A DNA stretch of 64,000 bases, taken from NCBI GenBank assembly GCA_903642265.1, contig CAHJWN010000004.1:1-64000 (forward strand), given 5' to 3'. Both the position numbers and the translations under genes were made by a program. The notes under the pieces were generated by a model. That model searched no databases. It saw only the letters and a program-made list of their open reading frames with translations, and was not told where the DNA came from. Within the stretch, counting starts at the first letter, position 1, and every line of letters begins with the position of its first letter. Positions 1 to 9,883 of this stretch are shown piece by piece. The DNA is from Acidobacteriaceae bacterium. GTDB lineage: Bacteria; Acidobacteriota; Terriglobia; Terriglobales; Acidobacteriaceae.

Positions 1-1424
1 ACTACGTGAGCCATGGATCCATTACTCCAGGCTTCGTTGAGCACTCGTTCCAGCGACTTCAGCGCGAACGTAAGCGCTTCTGGAGGTCCAATAACCCGTG
101 CGGCCTCAAGATATGCGGAGATACACATACCGTTCCAGGCTGTGTACATCGTCTTGTCGATGAACGGTGTTGGTCGGCTAAGCCGCGCCGCGTAAAGCTT
201 CTTCATCGCACCTTCGAGCAGCGCAGCAGCCTCTTCCTCTTGCACTTTCGCTATACGAGCAGCTGAACTCAACGACAGCGTAATGTGCAGCACGTTCTTC
301 TGCGGATTGTGCTGCATGTCGCCAAGCTCGCCGATATCGAGATAAGCTCCAGCGAGCGCAAGCTCCTGCTTAGAAAGCACTGCGGCTGCCTCGTCTCGCG
401 TCCAGGTAAAGTAGTCGCCGTCGTCATCGATTGAATGGTCTGCATCCTGCGACGCATAGAAGCCGCCACGCTCGCGATCGCTGAGCCAATCGTCCATCCA
501 TTGCATGGTCTCGTGTGCAATGCGGGCACACTCGGGATCGAGGAACGTTTGATACGCGTGAACGTAGTTCTTCAAGAGAGCGCTGTTGTCATAAGCCATC
601 TTTTCGAAGTGCGGAACGATCCATCGCTCGTCGACGCTATAGCGGTGAAATCCTCCTGCGAGATGATCGTAGATACCGCCTTTGGACATCTTCGAAAGCG
701 TCACTCTTGCGGCGAGCTTAACCTCTTCGTTAACCTTCGGACTTGACTGGAAGCGCGACGCAGAATCGATCAGCAGATCGATTGCGCCCGGGTGGGGGAA
801 CTTCGGCTGTGATCCAAAGCCTCCATTATGCCCGTCGAATTGTTCCAGGGCCGAGCTCACCAGCTTCGCCACCAGGTCCTTGCCAGGATTGAGTGCTCCT
901 CCGCCGAAGGACTCGTTCTGCTCGATGGCCTCCATTACGCTGGCGGCAGATTCGTTGACCTCGTCTCGCTTCGTCATGAATGCTTCGGCCATGGTTAACA
1001 GGACACGGCGCATGGACGGACGGCCATGCTGGTCCTTAGGTGGGAAATAGGTGCCGCCGAAATATGGCAAACCGTCGGGAGTCAGGAATGCGGTCAGGGG
1101 CCATCCACCTTGTCCACTGATTGATGACACAGCCGCCTGGTAGCGTGTATCCACATCCGGCCGTTCGTCGCGGTCGACCTTTACTGCAACGAAGTGCTCA
1201 TTGATGATTTGCGCGATCTCACGATCTTCATAGCTTTCGCGATCCATGACGTGGCACCAATGGCACCAGACTGCTCCGATATCGAGCAGGATTGGTTTGT
1301 CCTCGCGCTGCGCCTGCTCGAACGCTTTAGCTCCCCATTCCTGCCAATCGACAGGCTGATGCATCGCAGACCGCAGGTAAGCCGATGCAGCCTTTGCCAG
1401 TCCGTTCGAATGTTCCGTAGTCAT
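1..1424 (-). CDS. YyaL/DUF255 thioredoxin-domain protein (partial, C-terminus outside window)
   Basis: This reading frame is open from an ATG at 1424 to the window edge, so the C-terminal part is missing. The N-terminal ~170 residues form a thioredoxin-like domain with the WCHWCH motif near residue 50, followed by RDERPDVD and GQGGWPLTAFLTPDG, the hallmarks of the DUF255/YyaL (human SPATA20-like) family. The following region is the alpha/alpha-barrel part (HFEKMAYDNSALL, FYASQDADHS), resembling N-acylglucosamine 2-epimerase folds. The family is widespread and its biochemical role is poorly defined; a redox or sugar-related function is usually suggested from the fold only. It has no signal peptide, so it should be cytoplasmic. 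It is the last gene of a minus-strand stretch, separated from the TolC gene by a terminator-like hairpin. Confidence 0.9.
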   Translation of the reverse strand, partial: MTTEHSNGLAKAASAYLRSAMHQPVDWQEWGAKAFEQAQREDKPILLDIGAVWCHWCHVMDRESYEDREIAQIINEHFVAVKVDRDERPDVDTRYQAAVSSISGQGGWPLTAFLTPDGLPYFGGTYFPPKDQHGRPSMRRVLLTMAEAFMTKRDEVNESAASVMEAIEQNESFGGGALNPGKDLVAKLVSSALEQFDGHNGGFGSQPKFPHPGAIDLLIDSASRFQSSPKVNEEVKLAARVTLSKMSKGGIYDHLAGGFHRYSVDERWIVPHFEKMAYDNSALLKNYVHAYQTFLDPECARIAHETMQWMDDWLSDRERGGFYASQDADHSIDDDGDYFTWTRDEAAAVLSKQELALAGAYLDIGELGDMQHNPQKNVLHITLSLSSAARIAKVQEEEAAALLEGAMKKLYAARLSRPTPFIDKTMYTAWNGMCISAYLEAARVIGPPEALTFALKSLERVLNEAWSNGSMAHV

Positions 1425-1461
1425 ACCATCTCCGTTGGAAAATTTAGGTTTGTCACGTGAA

Positions 1462-1489
1462 GAAGGCCCGAGCCAAAGCCCGGGCCTTC
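1462..1489 (-). terminator. Hairpin after the TolC-like gene
   Basis: A perfect 9-bp stem (GAAGGCCCG / CGGGCCTTC) with a 10-nt loop lies between the stop of the TolC-like gene and the start of the YyaL gene. The T-tract on the minus strand is weak (TTCTTC), so termination may be partial. Confidence 0.6.
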
Positions 1490-1511
1490 AACAGAAACGA
1501 GCAACCTACCG

Positions 1512-3722
1512 CTACTGGGCAGGCGGCGGTGTAGACGAAATCGGTTTTGGAGCCGATGGCGCTACAGGAGCTGTAAGGCCGGGAATGATCGGTTTTTGCG
1601 TGACCTCACCGGTCGCGGCCGCCTGGATGCTGATGCCGTAATGGTCGAGCGTAGTCGAGAGAAGCTGCTCGAGTGCAGCCCTGTCTTTCGCGTAGGCCGC
1701 AGTCGACGAGAGCAGATTGTTTTCACCAGTGGCGAGGTTTCTTCCTTGCTGCAAGACGTTCGCCGTCGTTGAAGCTCCTAACTTGTACTTCTTTTGCTCG
1801 GCATCCAAACTCTGAGCCGCATAGTCGCGTGCAGCCTGGGCTGCAGATACCTGTGCGCGGTCATTGGTCAGCGCATACTGCGCGTTGATGACCTGGATGC
1901 GGATCTGCGTGTAGAGCTGCTGAAGCCGCATCTGCGACTGGCGGTACTCCATCTGCGACCGCGCCTGATCGGCTTGTGCCGTGCGGTTGCGGATCGGGAT
2001 TGTGATGTTCACACCGACACCCTTATCAGGAGCGTTGTTATTGAACAGATTCTTTACTGCTGTCCCGTAACTCACGGGAGGATAGGTTCCAGGTGCGTAA
2101 GGTTGACCCGTAGTGAAGTCCACGGCGTTCGGGTTCTGTGCACCAGCCAAAGAACTTGCACCATAGAAGGCATACGCATCGACGATCGGAAGCAGACCGT
2201 TCTTTTCGGCCTTGATGGTGATCTCATTATTCTTCATGTTCAACACCGCTTGTTCGATCTGCGGATTGTTGACGTATGCCTGACGAACAAGATCTTCGAC
2301 GGCGGTGTCTTCTTCCGGCAGCCTTTCGAGTCCAACGCGATCCGTTGGAATCACAGGGGCGGAAGAAAGTTGAGGATCGTTCAGTGTGCGCGCGATCGCC
2401 TGCTTCATGATGAGCTGTTGATATTCGAGGTTTGACTTTGAAGCGATGAGGGCCTGCTTGTCGCTCGCCACCGTGCTGTCGGAGTTCACCACATCGAGCG
2501 GCGCCAGTGTCCCAATCTCCAACTGCTTACGGTTGTCTGCCGTCAGCTGTGTCGATTGACCGAGCGCGCGTTCCTTCGCCTGCTCGTCTTCGTAAGCACT
2601 CACCAGGCCCCAGTAGATGTTCTCCACCTGGTTGACGGTGTAAAGGACCTGCTGACGAAATGCAGAGTCCGTGATGCGGCGATCGTTTTTGGCCTGCAGG
2701 ATGAAGCGGCCATTGATACCCCAGCCGAAGCCTTGCAGGAGATGCTGGGTTGCTGTCGCGCGGAAGGTGGGGGCGATCTGCGGGCTGAAGGAGTTAAACG
2801 AATTGTTTGTTGTAACTCGGCTGTTGTCGAAGGTTACATTCAACTGCGTGCCCGTCAGAAAACCCTGGGTATAGCCAAAGTTGTAGGTCGAGGTGTTGGT
2901 GTTGAGGTTTGGAAGAGCTGTCGCTGTGGTCGTCGGAGTAGTTGCGGTGGTTGAAACTCCGCTCAAAGCCGAACTGGTGGGTTGGCTGTTGGACTCATAC
3001 TCGAGCGCACCGGTAAGGAAGGGATCGAGAGCCTCCGGGAGTGGACCGCCGCCGTTCGTGCTGAGCACGAGGCCTGAAGCACCGGTTCCCCCTCCGCCTG
3101 CAGAACTCGAAGTGCCGCCTGGCCCGCCGCCACCCGTAATGGTCGTCGTCGAACCACCGAGCGTGTTCGCCACGATGCCTGTCGACACACCACGCAACGT
3201 TGAACCCGCTTTCGCGCGAAGAAGGTCTGTATCTGCAATGTCCAGGTTGATGCGCGCAATCGCGATGTCGAAGTTGTTCTCGAGTGCCAGGGCAAGCGCA
3301 TCCGACAGGCTCAGGTAGATCTTTCCGTCCTGCAGCAGCGAATCAAGCTGCGCGGAGTTGCTGAGCCGCGGCAAAGGAACCGAGGTTGCTGTGTAAGGTG
3401 CAAGCGGGTTCTTGAACTGATAACGCTTGGGTTTGGTGTAGTCCTTGGCAGTATCCCGGAGGAAGAGCGGCTCGGTGAGTTTGGGCTGCGGAGCCTGCGG
3501 CAGCGCCGGATTGCCGGTAGTGTCATTCTGAACGGGCTGGGGGGCGGCAGGCGCCGTGGGGTTGCTCACCGTTTGCGTCGCGGGAGTGGTTGACTGCTGC
3601 GCGTATCCCGGCTGGGCCATGGAGCCAACCAACACGAGCGAAACCGTTACTACTGCCTGCAAATCTCTTAATCTCACCACTTGCACTCTCCAACTTTCTA
3701 CGGCTGGTTCCCTGATGTCCAT
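1512..3722 (-). CDS. TolC-family outer-membrane channel protein
   Basis: 736 residues with an N-terminal export signal (hydrophobic run ending near MAQPGYAQQ), a proline/alanine-rich linker, and two outer-membrane efflux protein repeats. The C-terminal half shows typical alternating heptads (QADQARSQMEYRQSQMRLQQLY, AEQKKYKLGAST) expected of the periplasmic alpha-barrel. Between residues ~200 and 300 there is a long Gly/Ser/Thr-rich low-complexity insert, which is unusual for enterobacterial TolC but which I associate with acidobacterial members. It would serve as the outer-membrane exit duct of a tripartite efflux or type I secretion pump. No inner-membrane partner lies next to it here; the CzcC-like TolC protein at 61-62 kb is separate. 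The ATG at 3722 gives a plausible signal peptide, but a GTG about 15 codons downstream is also possible. Confidence 0.88.
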   Translation of the reverse strand: MDIREPAVESWRVQVVRLRDLQAVVTVSLVLVGSMAQPGYAQQSTTPATQTVSNPTAPAAPQPVQNDTTGNPALPQAPQPKLTEPLFLRDTAKDYTKPKRYQFKNPLAPYTATSVPLPRLSNSAQLDSLLQDGKIYLSLSDALALALENNFDIAIARINLDIADTDLLRAKAGSTLRGVSTGIVANTLGGSTTTITGGGGPGGTSSSAGGGGTGASGLVLSTNGGGPLPEALDPFLTGALEYESNSQPTSSALSGVSTTATTPTTTATALPNLNTNTSTYNFGYTQGFLTGTQLNVTFDNSRVTTNNSFNSFSPQIAPTFRATATQHLLQGFGWGINGRFILQAKNDRRITDSAFRQQVLYTVNQVENIYWGLVSAYEDEQAKERALGQSTQLTADNRKQLEIGTLAPLDVVNSDSTVASDKQALIASKSNLEYQQLIMKQAIARTLNDPQLSSAPVIPTDRVGLERLPEEDTAVEDLVRQAYVNNPQIEQAVLNMKNNEITIKAEKNGLLPIVDAYAFYGASSLAGAQNPNAVDFTTGQPYAPGTYPPVSYGTAVKNLFNNNAPDKGVGVNITIPIRNRTAQADQARSQMEYRQSQMRLQQLYTQIRIQVINAQYALTNDRAQVSAAQAARDYAAQSLDAEQKKYKLGASTTANVLQQGRNLATGENNLLSSTAAYAKDRAALEQLLSTTLDHYGISIQAAATGEVTQKPIIPGLTAPVAPSAPKPISSTPPPAQ

Positions 3723-4083
3723 GAAGCCTTGAAACGGAATGCCAAAGGATCAGTCTTTTGCTCTGCACTATCTTTCAAACGCGGCGTTACTTCTTGCTTA
3801 TGCCGGAGGATGTGGCTGCTACGACAAGCTGGCGCTGCCTACCGGCGCTTCTATTTTCTGGTTATTTTCTAGATGCTCGCGCGCCAACGTAGGACTCCAA
3901 AATCACTGTAGACGCTTCTTTCCTCTGTACGCATCGGGAATTGACTTCGTTCCCCGAGGGCGCGAATCTTTCAGACCATCGTGTCTTTTGCCGTTATCGA
4001 AGTATATCAACGGCCGACCACGCCTAAAAATAGAACCAGATCTTGCCTGCAGCAGCGCAAGGATCGGGCGTTACACTAGCGCC
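3723..4083. other. Divergent intergenic region, no convincing gene
   Basis: This 361-bp gap separates the divergent TolC-like gene and the secreted protein at 4084. The frame of the downstream gene stays open back to 3739, but the translated stretch has no recognisable domain and would put a good signal peptide 115 residues inside the protein. I therefore read it as untranslated promoter DNA for the two genes. No clear operator or hairpin was seen. Confidence 0.5.
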
Positions 4084-6030
4084 ATGCGGAACCTGCCTCT
4101 ATGCATTGCGGTCACTCTGTCTTCGCTCGCGGTTCTGCCTGCAGCCAGGGACTTTGCAGGCGGGCAATCCCTAGCGACCTCTTTGCCACAGGCCGCGCAT
4201 CTGCCGCCGTTTGATCCCGAAATGATTGCCTTTAAGAGCGGCAGCCGATTTCTCAACTGCCCTCGGGCCGCCACTGTAAACGAGGCAGCATGTAACCTCG
4301 ATGAGGTTATCTTTAATGCTCCCACAGGCACCGATGCTCTTGTTTCTCAAGCTGCGCATCGCACTGACATGAGCGCCTATGGCCCGGGCGTTAGCCTTGG
4401 TAATATCGGTGGCTGGCGCGTAGATAAGGTCGACGTGGCGTTTTTGAACTCCGCAGTCAGGGGAATTACGCAGGCTCATAGCCTCTTCCTGAACAAGCAT
4501 GCGGCTGGCGACACGATGGGAACCTACAATTACGTTTATGCTGACGGCGGCTCGACTGCCTTGTCTGACGAAAGCATCAAGGGTGAAGCGATCGACATGG
4601 GCGAGACGAGCGGTTACTTTCACGGCGAGGTTGCATCGACCTCCGGTGTTGGAGACGTCTCGCCTGTTCTCAGGTACGTCTCAGGCAACGACTGGACGAC
4701 CGACGGCGCGCCGCTGCTCGATATCTCTAGAGGAACGATCACAGGACTCATCACGGGACCTAGCAAGCCCACTCTTCCTGGCGGCTATCTGAGTTCGTTC
4801 CTGGTTGACAACAAGCTCCCTCTGACTACTGCCTGGGGCGTCTGTGACGACCCGATCGCCAGCAACAAACTGGTCCAGGTAAATACCCCCTTCACCTGCA
4901 AGGTCGCGCTGCAATCTGGAGAGTTCAGGGCAGGTGGCATTGTCTGTGTCAGCGGGCCTAACTATCCCGAACAGGCGCCCATCACGATTGCCGCTCCTGC
5001 CAGCGGGGGCACCCAGAGCATCACCATGTTGCTGCGCAATCCCAATGGAAAGGGCTCTAACATCTTCCAGGGAGGCGTTTGCGGACAGTACATCAGCTTC
5101 GACGCCAACCTCGCCGTGAGCGGTTACCGGTCTTCCTACTACGCCTTCGGTGCCCTCGACGCGCATCACCTTATCTTCGGCATGAACATCAAGGGCGTGA
5201 TGAGCAACCTGCCTATGGCGAGTGAGGCGGAGCGGTTTGGTGTGGCGGGTCTAGACGGCTATCATTTGTATCCCGGCTGCGAGGTGGTAACAAACAAGTC
5301 GCTGAAAGCAGACCCAATCTGCGAACCGAACTCAGTCCCATGGACTGTCGGCGATGTGATCGAGGCACCGCATAATGTGGCCGTCAACACTGTGGGCCAT
5401 TTCACAGACCTGGTTCAGAACACTCCGGCAAACGGCTCGCTCAGCTCTGGCGACCTGCTGCAAATCCACGGACTGGGTGCGGTCGGCTCTAACTTCATCG
5501 CACATCGCACCGTGAATCTGAATTCTTATAAGACATTCAGCACGTATGGGGGCGTGCTGAATGCACCCGACATGCACCGCATCGAAGGCTACTTCGCCAC
5601 AGGCTTTTCATTTGGAGATGCACCCGGCGCGCTGGTGCGCATTTACGGGAATGCCGATGGATCATCTAAACTGATGACGCTTTTTGCGATGCCGGGAGGC
5701 GAGGTCATGTGGAATCCAATTACGGGAACGCTGGCGGCGCCGAACATCCAAGCGCATAACTTCGCTGGCCTGCGCGGTGTGAGCGATCGCATCGGCGGCA
5801 GCCCTCTTGCCCTCGGCTCGTGCGCCACAGGCCTAGCAAGCATTCCTGGAGCTACGCTGACGATGATTCCCCTAACCGTGGCATCGACCATAGGTGCGCC
5901 CGGCTTCAGCGCAAGTGGGGGCTTTCAGGTCTCGGCGCAGGTGACCGCTCCGGACAAGGTGACTGTAAATGTCTGCGCTTTGATCGCCGGCACTCCAACG
6001 CCCTCGAACTATATCGTGGCTTTGCAATAG
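4084..6030 (+). CDS. Secreted protein of unknown function (phage-fibre-like composition)
   Basis: I do not recognise a family. From the ATG at 4084 the product is 648 residues with a signal peptide (MRNLPLCIAVTLSSLAVLPA). The mature part is rich in Gly, Ser, Thr, Asn and aromatic residues, has few charged residues, contains several scattered cysteines that could form disulfides (CDDPIASNK..FTCKV, YPGCEVVTNK..DPICEP), and ends in a beta-rich segment (FQVSAQVTAPDKVTVNVCALIAG) of the kind seen at the C-terminus of surface or tail-fibre proteins. An exported, beta-rich surface or adhesion role is an inference from composition. The frame is open upstream to 3739, but the signal peptide at 4084 decides the start. 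It ends 7 nt before truA and may be co-transcribed with it. Confidence 0.6.
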   Translation: MRNLPLCIAVTLSSLAVLPAARDFAGGQSLATSLPQAAHLPPFDPEMIAFKSGSRFLNCPRAATVNEAACNLDEVIFNAPTGTDALVSQAAHRTDMSAYGPGVSLGNIGGWRVDKVDVAFLNSAVRGITQAHSLFLNKHAAGDTMGTYNYVYADGGSTALSDESIKGEAIDMGETSGYFHGEVASTSGVGDVSPVLRYVSGNDWTTDGAPLLDISRGTITGLITGPSKPTLPGGYLSSFLVDNKLPLTTAWGVCDDPIASNKLVQVNTPFTCKVALQSGEFRAGGIVCVSGPNYPEQAPITIAAPASGGTQSITMLLRNPNGKGSNIFQGGVCGQYISFDANLAVSGYRSSYYAFGALDAHHLIFGMNIKGVMSNLPMASEAERFGVAGLDGYHLYPGCEVVTNKSLKADPICEPNSVPWTVGDVIEAPHNVAVNTVGHFTDLVQNTPANGSLSSGDLLQIHGLGAVGSNFIAHRTVNLNSYKTFSTYGGVLNAPDMHRIEGYFATGFSFGDAPGALVRIYGNADGSSKLMTLFAMPGGEVMWNPITGTLAAPNIQAHNFAGLRGVSDRIGGSPLALGSCATGLASIPGATLTMIPLTVASTIGAPGFSASGGFQVSAQVTAPDKVTVNVCALIAGTPTPSNYIVALQ

Positions 6031-6037
6031 CGCAAAC

Positions 6038-6823
6038 ATGGCCCTTTTGAAGTGCATCCTCACCTACGATGGAACGCCTTATAGCGGCTGGCAAATCCAA
6101 CCTTCGCTGCCGACAGTCCAGGGCACCCTCGCCGCAGCGATCAAGCAAGTAACTGGCGAGACGGTGCTACCGCAAGGATCGGGGCGAACAGACACTGGTG
6201 TTCATGCATTGGCCCAGGTGGCAAGCTTCGAAATCACTGTGCCGATTCCTGCGGCGAAGCTGCAACACGCCCTCAATCGTGCTCTTCCGCAGAGCGTCCG
6301 TGTGCTGTCGATTGAGATCGCTGAGCCTGGTTTTCATGCCCGGTATAGCGCCCGCTGCAAAACCTACGAATACCGCATCTTTCCTCAGCTTTCGGATGGG
6401 ACTGGGGGGATCTGTTCGCCGATGATGGCTTCCTTTGTGTGGGATTGTCCATGGCTGCTCAATCTAAGGATGATGCAGCAGGCCGCTCCGGGCATTCTCG
6501 GTGAGCATGACTTCACAACCTTCGCCGCCAGCGATCCTGATCTTGCTGCTCGCCGGCATCCAGAGCTTGCGGATGCGCGGTCCAATCTGCGACGCGTCGA
6601 TGTCTCCGAGTGGAGCGAACGTGACGGGCTGTTTGTCTACCGCGTAACCGGCTCGGGATTCCTCCACCACATGGTCAGGAACCTCGTAGGTACCTTTGTC
6701 GACATAGGGGCCGGACGGATCCCGAGCGAGTCTATTTCAGCACTGCTCGCGGCCCGTGATCGCGCCGCCGCGGGCCCCACTGCTCCCGCGCGGGGGCTTT
6801 TTCTGGTAGACGTTGAGTATTGA
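6038..6823 (+). CDS. truA: tRNA pseudouridine(38-40) synthase TruA
   Basis: 261 residues, the usual TruA length. It isomerises uridines 38, 39 and 40 of the tRNA anticodon stem-loop to pseudouridine. The catalytic motif GRTDTGVHALAQ is present with the nucleophilic Asp at residue 52, together with the start motif LTYDGTPYSGWQ and the C-terminal VTGSGFLHHMVRNLVG. It is cytoplasmic and acts as a homodimer in the family. Its TGA stop shares bases with the ATG of the M20 peptidase gene (TGATG), so the two are probably translationally coupled. Confidence 0.97.
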   Translation: MALLKCILTYDGTPYSGWQIQPSLPTVQGTLAAAIKQVTGETVLPQGSGRTDTGVHALAQVASFEITVPIPAAKLQHALNRALPQSVRVLSIEIAEPGFHARYSARCKTYEYRIFPQLSDGTGGICSPMMASFVWDCPWLLNLRMMQQAAPGILGEHDFTTFAASDPDLAARRHPELADARSNLRRVDVSEWSERDGLFVYRVTGSGFLHHMVRNLVGTFVDIGAGRIPSESISALLAARDRAAAGPTAPARGLFLVDVEY

Positions 6824-8049
6824 TGTCTTCTACCGCGCCCGCCTCCGCACACCAAAGGATTGCCCGCCTGGCAACGCTCACCGCCGTGCATCGCGCGTTT
6901 CACTGGCTGCACCTGCATCAGCCTCAGCTACGGCTCTGGCAGTTGGAGATGCTTGCAATCCCGGCACCACCATTCGGAGAGAGAGCGCGGGCGGACTGGT
7001 TCCTCGAACGCTTTGCCGCACTCGGTCTCGCGAATGTACACCTCGATGGTGCGGGCAACGCTCTTGCCGAGCTGAAGCCTGCAAGCTCGCCTGAGCTTCC
7101 GTGCATCCTGCTCTCCGCCCATCTTGATACAGTGTTTCCTGCGTCGACAATCAGCATCCCTACTGAAGAGGCTCCGCGCATTCTGTGCCCTGGAGCCTGC
7201 GACAATGCCGCTGGACTGACTGCCCTGCTGGCGATTGCTGCCGCCCTACGCTTTGCCGATGTCACTCCGCCGATTTCAATCCTGTTTGCAGCAAATGTGG
7301 GTGAAGAAGGTGAGGGCGACCTGCGCGGGATGCGGCATCTTTTCCTGCATGGGGCGTATCGCGATCGCATTGCCGCAGCCATCGCACTTGAAGGATCGGG
7401 GACACCTGCAGTGGTGACGCGAGCGTTAGGAAGCCGAAGATTTCGGGTGAGCGTGACCGGACCCGGGGGCCATTCGTGGACCGATGCGGGGCGCCCGAAT
7501 CCGATCCTGATTCTCAGCCGCATTCTTGCCCAACTGGCGGAGCTCAACCTGCCAGATGAACCTCGCACCACGCTGAATGTCGGTCACATCATGGGCGGCA
7601 CCTCGATCAACTCCATCCCTCAGCTTGCGACCGCGCTCATCGACCTTCGATCGACCGATTCAAATGAACTGCTGACGACCGAGACGCTCCTGCGTACGCT
7701 TGTCGGCGGAGTTGGGAATATCGAGACAATCGGCGATCGGCCCGGCGGTGCGCTGCCGGAGGGTGCGCCGCTACTGCACTCAATTCGCGCCGTGGACCGT
7801 CACCTCGCCCTGCATACGGAGCTTCGCATGGGTTCGACAGACGCAAACCTGCCGCTTTCGCTTGGTGTGCCAGCAATAGCGATGGGCGCGGGTGGGACTG
7901 GCGGAGGCATTCATACGCTGAACGAGTGGTATGACCCGACCGGCCGCGAGACGGCGCTGCGCCGCATCCTGCTGACGCTGCTTGACACGGTTCATCTTGC
8001 GGCCGAGGCAGTTGGAGCGGACGAGGCGCTTGATACACTTCCCTCGTGA
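6823..8049 (+). CDS. M20-family metallopeptidase (PepT/ArgE-like)
   Basis: 408 residues from the ATG at 6823; a TTG one codon earlier is in frame but less likely. Metal ligands of the M20 di-zinc site are visible: SAHLDTVF (His100, Asp102), the bridging Asp in GACDNAAGL (Asp127), the catalytic Glu-Glu pair in NVGEEGEGD (161-162), and the C-terminal His in GGIHTLNEW. The dimerisation domain with GGHSW lies between them. The family hydrolyses di- and tripeptides or N-acyl amino acids in the cytoplasm; the exact substrate cannot be read from sequence. It starts inside the truA stop codon and overlaps the next gene by 4 bp, so truA, this gene and the amidohydrolase form a tight operon. Confidence 0.9.
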   Translation: MSSTAPASAHQRIARLATLTAVHRAFHWLHLHQPQLRLWQLEMLAIPAPPFGERARADWFLERFAALGLANVHLDGAGNALAELKPASSPELPCILLSAHLDTVFPASTISIPTEEAPRILCPGACDNAAGLTALLAIAAALRFADVTPPISILFAANVGEEGEGDLRGMRHLFLHGAYRDRIAAAIALEGSGTPAVVTRALGSRRFRVSVTGPGGHSWTDAGRPNPILILSRILAQLAELNLPDEPRTTLNVGHIMGGTSINSIPQLATALIDLRSTDSNELLTTETLLRTLVGGVGNIETIGDRPGGALPEGAPLLHSIRAVDRHLALHTELRMGSTDANLPLSLGVPAIAMGAGGTGGGIHTLNEWYDPTGRETALRRILLTLLDTVHLAAEAVGADEALDTLPS

Positions 8050-9833
8050 AGACCCTCCTATGCCCTGCTTTGCCGCTTGCCCTTTTGTTTACCCTTTCTC
8101 TCGCCTTACAATCCCAAAGCTCCAAGCCTGACATGCTGTACATCCACGGCGACATCCTGACTGGAGCACATCTGAAATCGTCCGATACTTCGGCGACGCC
8201 GGCGAGAGTGACTGCAATCGCGATCGCCAACGGACGCATTCTGGCGGTCGGTAGCGATGCTGAAATCCTAAAGTTGAAAGCGGACTCGACGAAGGTCGTT
8301 GATCTGCATGGAGCGTTCGCAATGCCCGGGTTCAACGATGCGCATACTCACATCGCCGGGGCCGGGCAGCAACACCTCACGGTTGACCTTACGGGTTCGA
8401 AGTCGCTGGCAGAAATGCAGTCGCGCATACGTGCCTATCTTGCCGATCCTGCTATCTCGGCAAATCCAGCGGGGTGGGTGAAGGGCGGCGGGTGGGACCA
8501 CACGCTTTGGGATGGGAAGAAGTTACCCGGGAAAGCCGACCTTGACTCAGTGACAGGGGCACATCCGGCGGTCTTCGAGCGGGTTGACGGACACATACTG
8601 GTTGCCAATTCGGCGGCACTTGCAGCGGCAGGGATCACAGCAGCTACGCCCTCACCAGCAGGCGGGCAGATTGACCATAACGCAACGGGCGAGCCAAGCG
8701 GCATCCTGCGCGAGGATTCGGCGATGGCGTTGGTCGCTCGCAAGATTCCCCCACCGACGAACGACATGCGGCGACGGGCGCTGGAGTTCTCCATCGCCGA
8801 CGCGCTGGCGCACGGGGTGACAAGCATCCAGGACTTTTCGGATTGGGACGACTTCCTGGTATTGGAGGAGATGGAGCATGCGCACAAGTTGCACCTTCGA
8901 GTGAGCGAGTGGCTTGCCTTTGACACGCCACTCGCGGTACTCAAGGAGCGGCGGGCGAGTCATCCTGCGGATGATCCGTTGCTGCACCTGGGGATGCTGA
9001 AGGCGTTTATGGACGGGTCTCTAGGTTCCCGGACGGCGGCAATGGAAGACCCTTATTCGGACGATCCAAACAACTCCGGGCTGCTGCGGTTTGCCGATCA
9101 AGGCAAGCTGAATGCAATGTCGGCAGAGCGGGCAGCAGCGGGGTTCCAGCTCGGATTTCACGCGATTGGCGACCGGGCAAACGAGGTGGCATTGGATGCC
9201 TTTGCGGCGGCGGACCAGGTAGCGCGTCTGCCGGGACAAGCTTCAGCACCGAAGGATCCTGATGCGGGAATTGTGAACCATGTGGAAGCGAGTCCAGCAC
9301 CGGCGCAGTTGCGATTCCGTGTCGAGCATGCACAAGTGGTCGAAGCGGGTGATTTTGACAGGTTCGCAAGTCTTGGCGTGATCGCGTCGATGCAACCCTC
9401 CCACCTGCTGACCGACATGGATTGGGCCTCAGCCAGGCTCGGCTCGGAACGGGCTGTGTTTTCGTACAGCTGGAAATCGTTCCTCGATCATGGCGTAACG
9501 CTCGCGTTCGGGACGGACTACCCGGTGGAGTCAATCAATCCTTTTCGTGGGCTCTACGCCGCAGTGACGCGACAGAATGAGGCGGGAACGCAAACCTACC
9601 AGGCGCAGGAAAAGATCGGCATCAACGAAGCGATCTATGCGTATACCCAAGCCTCTGCTTTTGCCGAGTTCCGAGAAAAGGAAAAGGGGAGGTTGGAGCC
9701 AGGCCTTCTCGCGGACATTGTGGTGCTCGACCGTGACCCTACCAAGGTTTCAGCACGGGAGCTTCTGCACACGCGGGTGCTGCGGACGATTGTGAACGGG
9801 GAGACGGTCTTCGAAGCCAGCCTTGGAAAGTAG
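8046..9833 (+). CDS. Exported amidohydrolase (YtcJ/TIM-barrel type)
   Basis: 595 residues with an N-terminal signal peptide (LPLALLFTLSLALQSQ), so it is probably periplasmic. The metal-binding HxH is in FNDAHTHI (His100, His102); further family motifs are GGGWDHTLW, FMDGSLGSRTAAM, FHAIGDRAN, VEHAQVV and GTDYPVESINPFRGLYAA. This is the YtcJ-like branch of the amidohydrolase superfamily, whose members hydrolyse amide bonds of varied small molecules; the substrate is unknown. The start overlaps the M20 gene by 4 bp (ATGA-type), so coupling is likely. A strong bidirectional hairpin follows. Confidence 0.88.
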   Translation: MKTLLCPALPLALLFTLSLALQSQSSKPDMLYIHGDILTGAHLKSSDTSATPARVTAIAIANGRILAVGSDAEILKLKADSTKVVDLHGAFAMPGFNDAHTHIAGAGQQHLTVDLTGSKSLAEMQSRIRAYLADPAISANPAGWVKGGGWDHTLWDGKKLPGKADLDSVTGAHPAVFERVDGHILVANSAALAAAGITAATPSPAGGQIDHNATGEPSGILREDSAMALVARKIPPPTNDMRRRALEFSIADALAHGVTSIQDFSDWDDFLVLEEMEHAHKLHLRVSEWLAFDTPLAVLKERRASHPADDPLLHLGMLKAFMDGSLGSRTAAMEDPYSDDPNNSGLLRFADQGKLNAMSAERAAAGFQLGFHAIGDRANEVALDAFAAADQVARLPGQASAPKDPDAGIVNHVEASPAPAQLRFRVEHAQVVEAGDFDRFASLGVIASMQPSHLLTDMDWASARLGSERAVFSYSWKSFLDHGVTLAFGTDYPVESINPFRGLYAAVTRQNEAGTQTYQAQEKIGINEAIYAYTQASAFAEFREKEKGRLEPGLLADIVVLDRDPTKVSARELLHTRVLRTIVNGETVFEASLGK

Positions 9834-9883
9834 CGGCAAATTGCCCCAGAGTTGGTTGTGCTGGAAACTTCGAGATGTAACGA

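Noticed and set aside
3739-4083. Upstream extension of the secreted protein frame to 3739
   Set aside because: It would bury a clear signal peptide 115 residues inside the protein.
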